A stretch of DNA of 7,237 nucleotides from DATGQT01 sp033720695 (GTDB lineage Bacteria > Bacteroidota > Rhodothermia > Rhodothermales > Rubricoccaceae), in NCBI GenBank assembly GCA_033720695.1, contig JAWWCA010000183.1, forward strand, positions 1 to 7,237, read 5' to 3'. Of the stretch, positions 1 to 4,891 are shown piece by piece. The notes under the pieces are model-generated. The model did not search any database, had not been told where the DNA came from, and worked only from the letters and a program-made list of their open reading frames with translations. The number at the start of each line of letters is the position of its first letter. Position 1 is the first letter of the stretch. Made by a program: the position numbers and the translations under genes.

Positions 1-89
1 GCGAAGCTGGCCTGCTCCTCGTCGAGGATGTCGGGCCGGACGCGGATCTGGATGAGGCGGACGCGGACCTGGTCGTGGGTGGGGGCCAT
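1..89 (-). CDS. N-terminal fragment of an unidentified protein, possibly a class I glutamine amidotransferase
   Basis: An ATG at 89 reading leftwards opens a frame that stays open to the window edge, giving 29 complete codons (start MAPTHDQVRVRLIQIRVRP). The fragment is too short to identify. Its pattern, a beta-strand-like 'RLIQIR' followed by an acidic 'LDEEQASF', weakly resembles the beginning of GMP-synthase-like class I glutamine amidotransferases, which often start with 'LLIQAR...E...F'; this is only an impression. The gene is divergent from the DUF411 lipoprotein gene, with 102 bases between the two starts. No Shine-Dalgarno sequence precedes the ATG, as for the other genes here. Codon composition is GC-rich in the third position like its neighbours, which supports real coding. 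Confidence 0.5.
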   Translation of the reverse strand, partial: MAPTHDQVRVRLIQIRVRPDILDEEQASF

Positions 90-180
90 CGTCGGGTGTG
101 AGGATGCGATGTGTTGTCGCGGCGGCGAGAGCGCGGGCGGAGCCCGGCGCGGGCCGCCGCGTACATGCGGGCCTCCAACC

Positions 181-188
181 TACTTCCG
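181..188 (+). promoter_or_regulatory. Weak candidate -7 element before the DUF411 gene
   Basis: TACTTCCG lies a few bases before the ATG at 192 and resembles the TACCTTCC and TACCTTGC elements in front of the Nif3 and MFS genes. If it works as a -7 box the mRNA would be nearly leaderless. No TTG -33 box is visible at the expected distance. The match could be chance. Confidence 0.2.
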
Positions 189-191
189 TCG

Positions 192-644
192 ATGCGTTTC
201 GTCCCCCTCCTTCTCGGAGTCCTCTTTCTGGCTGCGTGTGCGCCAGAGGAGGAGCCCCTCCCCCTCGTCACGGTCTACAAGACGCCCACCTGCGGGTGCT
301 GCGCGCTCTGGGTGGAGCACCTCGAGGGCGAAGGCTTTCCCGTCGAGACCGTGGACCTCCCGTCCCTCGACGGCGTCAAGCAGCAGTACGGCGTGCCGGA
401 CTCCCTCGCGTCGTGCCACACCGGCGTCGTGGACGGCTACGTCGTCGAGGGCCACGTCCCGGCCGAGGACGTCCGCCGCCTGCTGCGCGAGCGCCCGGAG
501 GCCGGCGGCCTCGCCGTCCCCGGCATGCCCGTCGGCTCCCCCGGCATGGAGGTCCCCGACGGCCGCACCGAGCCCTACGCCGTCCTCCTCATCCGCGACG
601 GCGCCGCCGACGTCTTCTCCCGCCACGGAACCCCGAGCCCATGA
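192..644 (+). CDS. DUF411 family lipoprotein (putative metal-binding)
   Basis: This 150-residue protein belongs to the DUF411 family, small exported proteins often found near copper-resistance genes; the biochemical role is not firmly established. A short hydrophobic signal (residues 4-15) ends in the lipobox LAAC, so the mature lipoprotein should begin at Cys16. Family hallmarks are TPTCGCC at residues 31-37 (Cys34, Cys36, Cys37), SCHTGVVDGYVVEGHVPAED at 74-93 (Cys75, His76, His88) and PGMPVGSPGME at 110-120. These cysteines and histidines are plausible metal ligands. I chose the ATG at 192 rather than the upstream GTG at 111 because only the 192 start puts the signal peptide at the N-terminus. 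The stop overlaps the msrA start as ATGA, so the two genes are almost certainly co-translated. Acidic residues directly after the lipid-bearing Cys (APEEE) resemble surface-export signals of Bacteroidota lipoproteins. Family assignment is firm; copper binding is inferred. Confidence 0.9.
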   Translation: MRFVPLLLGVLFLAACAPEEEPLPLVTVYKTPTCGCCALWVEHLEGEGFPVETVDLPSLDGVKQQYGVPDSLASCHTGVVDGYVVEGHVPAEDVRRLLRERPEAGGLAVPGMPVGSPGMEVPDGRTEPYAVLLIRDGAADVFSRHGTPSP

Positions 645-1192
645 ACGAGACGCTCGCAACGGCCACCTTTGGCGGCGGCTGCTTCTGGTGCGTGGAGGCG
701 GTGATGCAGCCGCTCCGCGGCGTGACGCAGGTGACCTCCGGCTACGCCGGGGGGCGGGTGAAGAACCCGAGCTACCGAGAGGTTTGCGCCGGCCGCACCG
801 GCCACGCCGAGGTCGTCCAGGTCACCTACGACCCCGACGAGATCTCCTACCGCGACCTCCTCTTCGTCTTCTTCGCCACTCACAACCCGACGACGAGGAA
901 CCGCCAGGGCGCCGACGTCGGCTCGCAATACCGGTCCATCGTCCTCTACGAGACCGAGGACGAGCGGGCGACGGCCGAGGCCGTCATCGCCGAGCTAGAG
1001 GCGGAGGGAGTCTTCGACCAGCCCATCGTGACGGAGGTGGCCCCGCTGGAGGCGTTCTATCCCGCCGAGGCGCACCACCAGGACTACTACCGTCGCAACC
1101 CGCAGGCGCCGTACTGCCAGGCCGTCATCGCGCCGAAGGTGGCGAAGCTGCGGGCGCGGTTCCTCGACCGGCTCCGCGCCGAAGACGCTTAG
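641..1192 (+). CDS. msrA: Peptide-methionine (S)-S-oxide reductase MsrA
   Basis: MsrA reduces the S-epimer of methionine sulfoxide, free or in proteins, back to methionine, with electrons usually supplied by thioredoxin. The 183-residue protein is a normal single-domain MsrA. The catalytic motif GCFWC is at residues 13-17 with nucleophile Cys14. The conserved block HNPTTRNRQGADVGSQYRS spans 81-99; most family members read HDPTT, so Asn82 is a mild variant. The late cysteine in NPQAPYCQAVIAPK (Cys159) is positioned to act as resolving cysteine, and the 'AHHQDYY' segment at 144-150 is also typical. There is no signal peptide, so it should be cytosolic although its partner is an exported lipoprotein. 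The ATG sits inside the ATGA overlap with the upstream stop, with no Shine-Dalgarno sequence, which suggests translational coupling. Its TAG stop overlaps the TAA of the convergent YceI gene. Confidence 0.97.
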   Translation: MNETLATATFGGGCFWCVEAVMQPLRGVTQVTSGYAGGRVKNPSYREVCAGRTGHAEVVQVTYDPDEISYRDLLFVFFATHNPTTRNRQGADVGSQYRSIVLYETEDERATAEAVIAELEAEGVFDQPIVTEVAPLEAFYPAEAHHQDYYRRNPQAPYCQAVIAPKVAKLRARFLDRLRAEDA

Positions 1193-1791
1193 GCGCCGAG
1201 CGTCGCCCGTACGTCGCCCTCCAGCCGGAGGGTGTCGCCGATGGGGATCCCGAGCAGGCGCGGGCGGCGCACCTCGAACCGGTCGAGCGAGATCTCGAAC
1301 CGCGCCGCGGCCTCGAAGACCCGACCGGTCACCCGCACCGAGACCGGGACCACGACCTCGTGCGTCCGCCCGTTGAAGGTGAGCGCCCTACGAACGCGCC
1401 ACGCGCCTTCGTAGCCCCGCTGGGTCGCCGCCCACCGCTCCACGGCCACCTCGCTCCCGACGAACCGGACGGACGGGTGGCGGTCGGCCGAGACGAGCTC
1501 TCGCATCCGGGCGTCCCGACGGCCGTTCCCGCTGTCGAAGCTCGCCACCGGGACGTCGATCTCGACCCGGCTCTCCGAGGAGTCCTGGAGGTCGATCGCC
1601 AGCGTGCCCCCGACGGCGCGGCTGGTCCCGATCCAGTCGTGGAGCGGGTGGCTCCCGCGGTACGAGAGGGCGCTTCGGTCCCCGTCGATGGGGACCGGGG
1701 TCGGCTGAGCCCGCACGTCGGGGACCGACACCGTCAGCAGAGAGAGCAGGAGGACGGCCCCGGCGGTCTGGGCATCGCGGAGGGAGGGCAT
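1189..1791 (-). CDS. YceI family secreted protein
   Basis: YceI proteins are exported lipocalin-like beta-barrels that, in characterised members, bind polyisoprenoids or amphipathic lipids; the ligand here is unknown. The 200-residue product starts with a Sec signal peptide (hydrophobic run about residues 9-25, likely cleavage after DVRA at 28), so the mature protein is periplasmic. Family features are the early 'S.L.YRGSHPLHDWIG' strand at about 39-55, the block FDSGNGRRDARMRELVSAD at 85-103 followed by HPSVRF at 105-110 (the usual 'D..M...L....P.I.F' YceI signature), and 'RALTFNGRTHEVVVPV' at 135-150, matching the common 'G.LT..G.T..V..PV'. The gene lies 84 bases downstream of the sulfurtransferase on the same strand and could be co-transcribed with it. 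Its stop overlaps the msrA stop from the other side. An 8-bp inverted repeat lies just before the ATG. Confidence 0.88.
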   Translation of the reverse strand: MPSLRDAQTAGAVLLLSLLTVSVPDVRAQPTPVPIDGDRSALSYRGSHPLHDWIGTSRAVGGTLAIDLQDSSESRVEIDVPVASFDSGNGRRDARMRELVSADRHPSVRFVGSEVAVERWAATQRGYEGAWRVRRALTFNGRTHEVVVPVSVRVTGRVFEAAARFEISLDRFEVRRPRLLGIPIGDTLRLEGDVRATLGA

Positions 1792-1797
1792 GGGCGG

Positions 1798-1837
1798 AGG
1801 GGGTTGGCCACGGAGGCGACACCCAGGAGAACCCCCT
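1798..1837 (-). repeat. Inverted repeat in the YceI leader
   Basis: AGGGGGTT (1798-1805) and AACCCCCT (1830-1837) are perfect 8-base inverted arms separated by 24 bases. The structure lies in the 84-base spacer between the sulfurtransferase and YceI genes, and its inner arm ends six bases before the YceI ATG. It could form a hairpin in the leader and affect translation, or be an operator. There is no T tract, so it does not look like a terminator. In such GC-rich sequence a chance match is possible. Confidence 0.4.
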
Positions 1838-1875
1838 GATCGCCGACGATGACCACCACCTCTCGATAAGACCCC

Positions 1876-2751
1876 TCAGGCCAGGGCCGGCGTGCCCGAG
1901 CCCACCTCGACGTCGGCGCCGACGAGGTTGCCCCACTCGGTCCACGAGCCGTCGTAGTTCTTGATGAGGTCGTAGCCGAGGAGGTACCGCAGCACGAACC
2001 AGGAGTGGCTCGACCGCTCCCCGATCCGGCAGTACGTGATGATCGGGCGCTCGCCCGAGATGCCGGCCTCGCGGTAGATCCGCTCCAGCTCCTCCCGCGG
2101 ATTGAACGTGCCGTCGTCTCGGACGGCCATCGACCACGGGATGTTGGAGGCGCCCGGGATGTGGCCGCCGCGCTGGCATGTCTCAGGGAGGCCGGGCGGG
2201 GCGAGAACCTCGCCGCTGAACTCCTGCGGGCTCCGGACGTCCACGAGCTCGACGCCGCCCCGGGACACGTGGTCGCGCACCTCGGGGAGGAAGGCGCGGA
2301 GGCTGTTGTCGGCCTCCTCGGCCTGGTAGTCCGAGGGCTCCAGGACCGGGGCCTCCGTCGTCATCGGGCGGTTCTCTGCGGCCCACTTCTTCCGCCCGCC
2401 GTCCATCATGCGGACGTCGGCGTGGCCGTAGATCTTCATCTGCCAGAAGGCCCAGGCGGCAAACCAGTTGTTCGAGTCGCCGTAGAGGACGACGGTGGTG
2501 TCGTTGTCGATGCCACTCCCGCGCATGAGGCGCTGGAACTGCTCGCGCGAGAGGATGTCGCGGCGGCGCTGGTCGGCGAGCTGGGTTTTCCAGCTCCACC
2601 CGACGGCGCCGGGGATGTGGCCCTGGTCGTAGAGGCTGTGATCCACGTTCACCTCGACGAGGCGGACGCTCGGGTCGTCGAGGTGCTGGGCGGCCCAGTC
2701 GGTGGTGACGAGGACCTCGGGATGGGCGTAGTGGCCGTTGGTCGTGCTCAT
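1876..2751 (-). CDS. Thiosulfate sulfurtransferase (two-domain rhodanese)
   Basis: This 291-residue protein transfers a sulfane sulfur from a donor such as thiosulfate to an acceptor such as cyanide or a thiol, through a persulfide on the active-site cysteine. It has the standard tandem rhodanese layout: an inactive N-terminal domain (about 10-130) with GDSNNWFAAWAFW where a cysteine loop would be, the linking DGGRKKW motif (118-124), and a catalytic C-terminal domain (about 150-280) with DVRSPQEFSGE and the loop CRIGERSS beginning at Cys241. A CRIGERS loop is typical of the CysA2/SseC-type thiosulfate sulfurtransferases known from mycobacteria, not of mercaptopyruvate sulfurtransferases (CGSGVT). 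I chose the ATG at 2751 (MSTTNGHYAHPEV) over an upstream in-frame start at 2781, because the ten extra residues are unlike the family and would start inside the promoter-like element. No signal peptide is seen, so it should be cytosolic. YceI follows on the same strand. Confidence 0.95.
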   Translation of the reverse strand: MSTTNGHYAHPEVLVTTDWAAQHLDDPSVRLVEVNVDHSLYDQGHIPGAVGWSWKTQLADQRRRDILSREQFQRLMRGSGIDNDTTVVLYGDSNNWFAAWAFWQMKIYGHADVRMMDGGRKKWAAENRPMTTEAPVLEPSDYQAEEADNSLRAFLPEVRDHVSRGGVELVDVRSPQEFSGEVLAPPGLPETCQRGGHIPGASNIPWSMAVRDDGTFNPREELERIYREAGISGERPIITYCRIGERSSHSWFVLRYLLGYDLIKNYDGSWTEWGNLVGADVEVGSGTPALA

Positions 2752-2778
2752 GGGAGGAAGGGCTTGCGTGCGACCTCT

Positions 2779-2785
2779 CAAACTA
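2779..2785 (-). promoter_or_regulatory. Candidate -7 promoter element of the sulfurtransferase gene
   Basis: TAGTTTG on the minus strand is an exact match to the Bacteroidota -7 consensus TAnnTTTG apart from the flexible spacing of the T run. It lies 27 bases before the ATG at 2751. I do not find a clear TTG -33 box upstream. Confidence 0.45.
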
Positions 2786-2870
2786 CGACATTCATCCTAA
2801 TGGTTTCGCGTCGTTTAAGGCTCACCACGCTCTCCTCCCTGCCCCTCCTTCACGCGCGTCCACTGGCTCG

Positions 2871-3371
2871 GTGATCAGCCCGTTCTTCCTGGCCCTTCTC
2901 GTCTCGACAACTTTCCTCTGCGCCCTCGTGGCGGGCTTCCTCTTCGCGTTCGCCGTCGTGGGGATGCCGGGCCTCGGGCGCCTCGACGACGGGGCGTTCC
3001 TCCGCGCCTTCCAGGCGATGGACCGCGTCATCCAGGACAACCACCCCCTGTTCCTCACCGTGTGGGTCGGCTCCGTCGTCACGCTCGTCGCGTCCGCCCT
3101 CCTCGGCCTCTCCCAGCTCGGCGGACTCGACCGCCTCCTCCTCCTCACGGCGACGGCTGCCTACGTCGTCGGTGTGCAGGTCCCCACGGCGGCCGTCAAC
3201 GTCCCGCTCAACAACGCGGTCCAGGCGGTCGACGTCGAGGCGTCGGACGGGCCCGCGCGCGCGGCGGCGCGGGCCGCCTTCGAGGCCCGGTGGACCCGAT
3301 GGAATCGGATCCGGACCGTCGTGGCCTGCGCCGTCGCGTTCCTCCTCCTGGCCCTCCTCGTCCGCCTGTGA
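2871..3371 (+). CDS. DUF1772 (anthrone oxygenase-like) small membrane protein
   Basis: This 166-residue integral membrane protein matches the DUF1772 family, sometimes annotated 'anthrone oxygenase family' after fungal relatives; the bacterial function is unknown. Four membrane segments are visible at about 4-30, 59-80, 87-107 and 147-164. Family features are 'FLFAFAVVGMPGLGRL' at 23-38, 'AFQAMDRVIQDNHPLFL' at 46-62, the NVPLNN motif at 110-115 and WTRWNRIRT at 141-149 before the last helix. The start is GTG at 2871: it places the first helix at the very N-terminus, no ATG occurs before residue 32, and the frame upstream offers no better start. No Shine-Dalgarno sequence is seen. The gene is divergent from the sulfurtransferase across a 119-base spacer and is followed by a tRNA gene on the opposite strand. 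A catalytic role should not be assumed. Confidence 0.85.
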   Translation: MISPFFLALLVSTTFLCALVAGFLFAFAVVGMPGLGRLDDGAFLRAFQAMDRVIQDNHPLFLTVWVGSVVTLVASALLGLSQLGGLDRLLLLTATAAYVVGVQVPTAAVNVPLNNAVQAVDVEASDGPARAAARAAFEARWTRWNRIRTVVACAVAFLLLALLVRL

Positions 3372-3383
3372 CCCTGTCGTCGG

Positions 3384-3397
3384 CGGGGCGGTCCCCG
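3384..3397. terminator. GC hairpin between the DUF1772 gene and the tRNA, possible two-way terminator
   Basis: CGGGG-CGGT-CCCCG forms a perfect five-base-pair stem with a four-base loop. It sits between two convergent transcripts, 12 bases after the DUF1772 stop and 3 bases beyond the tRNA 3' end. It has no T tract on either side, so factor-independent termination is doubtful; it may only block processing or be chance. Confidence 0.25.
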
Positions 3398-3400
3398 TCG

Positions 3401-3473
3401 TGCCCTCGGCAGGATTCGAACCTGCGACCTGCGGTTTAGGAAACCGTCGCTCTTTCCCCTGAGCTACGAGGGC
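3401..3473 (-). tRNA. tRNA-Arg (anticodon CCT)
   Basis: The minus strand folds as a complete 73-base tRNA that decodes AGG. The acceptor stem GCCCTCG/CGAGGGC has seven perfect pairs, the D stem is GCTC/GAGC around an eight-base loop AGGGGAAA, the anticodon loop is TTCCTAA with CCT at positions 34-36 (3440-3438), and the T arm is GCAGG-TTCGAAT-CCTGC. The discriminator is A73. The 3' CCA is not encoded (the next bases are CGA), so it must be added by nucleotidyltransferase. The anticodon stem has four good pairs, but the outermost pair (27-43) is an A-C mismatch. The gene is isolated between convergent and divergent protein genes. In such a GC-rich genome AGG is probably a low-use arginine codon. 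Confidence 0.96.
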
Positions 3474-3478
3474 CTCGC

Positions 3479-3486
3479 GAAAGATA
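3479..3486 (-). promoter_or_regulatory. Candidate -7 promoter element of tRNA-Arg
   Basis: TATCTTTC on the minus strand fits TAnnTTTG at all but the last base and ends five bases before the first base of the tRNA. If it is the -7 box, transcription would begin at or next to the mature 5' end. No clear -33 TTG is visible upstream, where the strand is C-rich. Confidence 0.4.
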
Positions 3487-3520
3487 ACGAGGGGGGTGGG
3501 GGGCTTCGCCTCACGGACGA

Positions 3521-3528
3521 TACCTTGC
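3521..3528 (+). promoter_or_regulatory. Candidate -7 promoter element of the MFS transporter gene
   Basis: TACCTTGC lies 20 bases upstream of the ATG at 3549 and is nearly identical to the element before the Nif3 gene (TACCTTCC). Both match TAnnTTTG-type -7 boxes loosely. It also contains the TTG codon at 3525 that could be misread as an earlier start of the transporter. Confidence 0.4.
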
Positions 3529-3548
3529 GGCGCCTTCACCCCGCTCGC

Positions 3549-4853
3549 ATGGCCTCCCCGTCTCCCCGCCCCTTCGACCGCCGCGCCGTCTGGAGCTGGT
3601 CGCTCTTCGACTTCGCCAACTCGGCGTTCACGACGCTCGTCATCACGTTCATCTACGCGACCTACTTCGTCCGGGGCGTCGCCGAGAACGAGACGGCCGG
3701 GACCGTGCTCTGGTCGTGGGGCGTCGTCACGCCGACGGCCATCACCGTCGCCCTCCTCTCGCCGCTCCTCGGCGCGCTCGCCGACCGCACCGGCACCCGG
3801 AAGCGGGCCCTCTTCACCACGGTCGCCCTCTGCGTCGGCGCGACGGCGCTGCTGTTCTTCCCCCAGCAGGGCGACGTGCTCCAGGCCATCCTCCTCGTCG
3901 TTGTCGCGAACATCGCGTTCGAGCTGGGGCAGGTGTTCTACAACGCGTTCCTCCCCGAGATCGCGCCGCCCGACTGGATCGGGCGCATCTCGGGGTGGGC
4001 GTGGGCGCTCGGCTACGCGGGCGGCCTCCTGTGCATGGTCCTGGCCCTCGCCGTGGTCATGCCCGAGGCGCCGCCGTTCGGGCTCGACCGCGAGACCGGC
4101 GAGCACGTCCGCGTGACGAACCTGCTCGTGGCCGGGTGGTTCGCCCTCTTCGCGATCCCGGCCTTCCTGTTCCTCCGCGAGCCCAAGCCCGCGGGGCCGC
4201 CCGTCGAGCGCGGCCTCGTCGCGGCCACCTTCGGCGAGCTCGGCGAGACGTTCCGCGAGCTCCGCCGCTACCGCCAGATCGTCCGCCTCCTCGTGGCCCG
4301 GCTGTTCTACAACGACGGCCTGGTGACGATCTTCGCCATGGGCGGCATCTTCGCGGCGACGGCCTACGGGTTCACCGAGACCGAGATCCTCCTCTTCGGC
4401 ATCGTGCTCAACGTGGCCGCGGGGCTGGGCGCGTTCGCGTTCGGGTTCGTGGACGACCGCGTGGGCGGGAAGCGGACCGTCTTCATCTCGCTCGCCATCC
4501 TCGCCGTCGCCACGCTCCTCGCCATCGCCGGGCCGTCGAAGGCGTGGCTGTGGGGGGCGGGAGTGCTCATCGGCGTGGCCTCGGGGCCGAACCAGGCGGC
4601 CAGCCGCTCGCTCCTCGGCCGGTTCGTCCCCGACGACAAGGAGACCGAGTTCTACGGCTTCTTCGCCTTCTCGGGCAAAGCCACGGCATTCGCTGGCCCC
4701 GCCCTCTTCGGGCTGATGACGGCGATCACCGGGACGCAGCGCGCGGGCGTCGCCGCCGTCCTCGTCCTCTTCGCCATCGGCGCCGTCATCCTCGCCCGCC
4801 TCGACGAGGCCGAGGGCATCCGGCTCTCGGGCCGCGCAGCGGCCGACGGCTGA
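3549..4853 (+). CDS. UMF1 (Atg22-like) family MFS transporter
   Basis: This 434-residue protein is a major facilitator superfamily permease of the UMF1/Atg22-like branch. Yeast Atg22 exports amino acids from the vacuole; the substrate of bacterial members is generally unknown. The hallmark N-terminus WSWSLFDFANSAFTT is at residues 15-29. An MFS motif A-like loop, GALADRTGTRKR, lies at 75-86 between helices 2 and 3, and its second-half counterpart GFVDDRVGGKR at 299-309. 'ELGQVFYNAFLPEIAP' at 125-140 and 'GPNQAASRSLLGRFVP' at 346-361 are also typical of the family. Hydrophobic segments are consistent with about 12 helices, with a cytoplasmic linker near 208-245. I chose ATG at 3549 rather than TTG at 3525, because the latter lies inside the promoter-like element and adds no family sequence. 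The Nif3 gene starts 38 bases after the stop, with its own promoter-like element directly behind it. Confidence 0.93.
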   Translation: MASPSPRPFDRRAVWSWSLFDFANSAFTTLVITFIYATYFVRGVAENETAGTVLWSWGVVTPTAITVALLSPLLGALADRTGTRKRALFTTVALCVGATALLFFPQQGDVLQAILLVVVANIAFELGQVFYNAFLPEIAPPDWIGRISGWAWALGYAGGLLCMVLALAVVMPEAPPFGLDRETGEHVRVTNLLVAGWFALFAIPAFLFLREPKPAGPPVERGLVAATFGELGETFRELRRYRQIVRLLVARLFYNDGLVTIFAMGGIFAATAYGFTETEILLFGIVLNVAAGLGAFAFGFVDDRVGGKRTVFISLAILAVATLLAIAGPSKAWLWGAGVLIGVASGPNQAASRSLLGRFVPDDKETEFYGFFAFSGKATAFAGPALFGLMTAITGTQRAGVAAVLVLFAIGAVILARLDEAEGIRLSGRAAADG

Positions 4854-4860
4854 GGGCGGC

Positions 4861-4868
4861 TACCTTCC
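4861..4868 (+). promoter_or_regulatory. Candidate -7 promoter element of the Nif3 gene
   Basis: TACCTTCC lies seven bases after the MFS stop codon and 23 bases before the ATG of the Nif3 gene. It is near-identical to the element before the MFS gene, which suggests the Nif3 gene has its own promoter in addition to any read-through from the transporter gene. A -33 box would fall inside the MFS coding region; no TTG is evident there. Confidence 0.4.
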
Positions 4869-4891
4869 GCCGTCCCACCCGCCCCCTCGCC

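Noticed and set aside
28..1839. Plus-strand open frame of about 603 codons
   Set aside because: It runs out of frame through DUF411, msrA and, antisense, YceI. Its product is a low-complexity Arg/Pro/Ala string, typical of shadow frames in GC-rich DNA.
1388..2179. Minus-strand frame of about 263 codons overlapping YceI and the sulfurtransferase
   Set aside because: It is in another frame of the same strand as two well-supported genes and has no domain-like features.
2786..2870. Promoter for the DUF1772 gene
   Set aside because: TAATGGTTTCG near 2798 has TA and TTT parts but wrong spacing for a -7 box, and no matching -33 element is present.
2850..4106. Minus-strand open frame of about 418 codons
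   Set aside because: It is antisense to the DUF1772 and MFS genes and runs straight through the tRNA gene; the product is Arg/Glu/Gly-rich with no recognisable domain.
3716..4891. Possible fusion of upstream sequence to Nif3 in one long frame
   Set aside because: The part before 4892 is out of frame with the MFS gene it overlaps and reads as Arg/Pro-rich nonsense; Nif3 homology begins exactly at the ATG at 4892.
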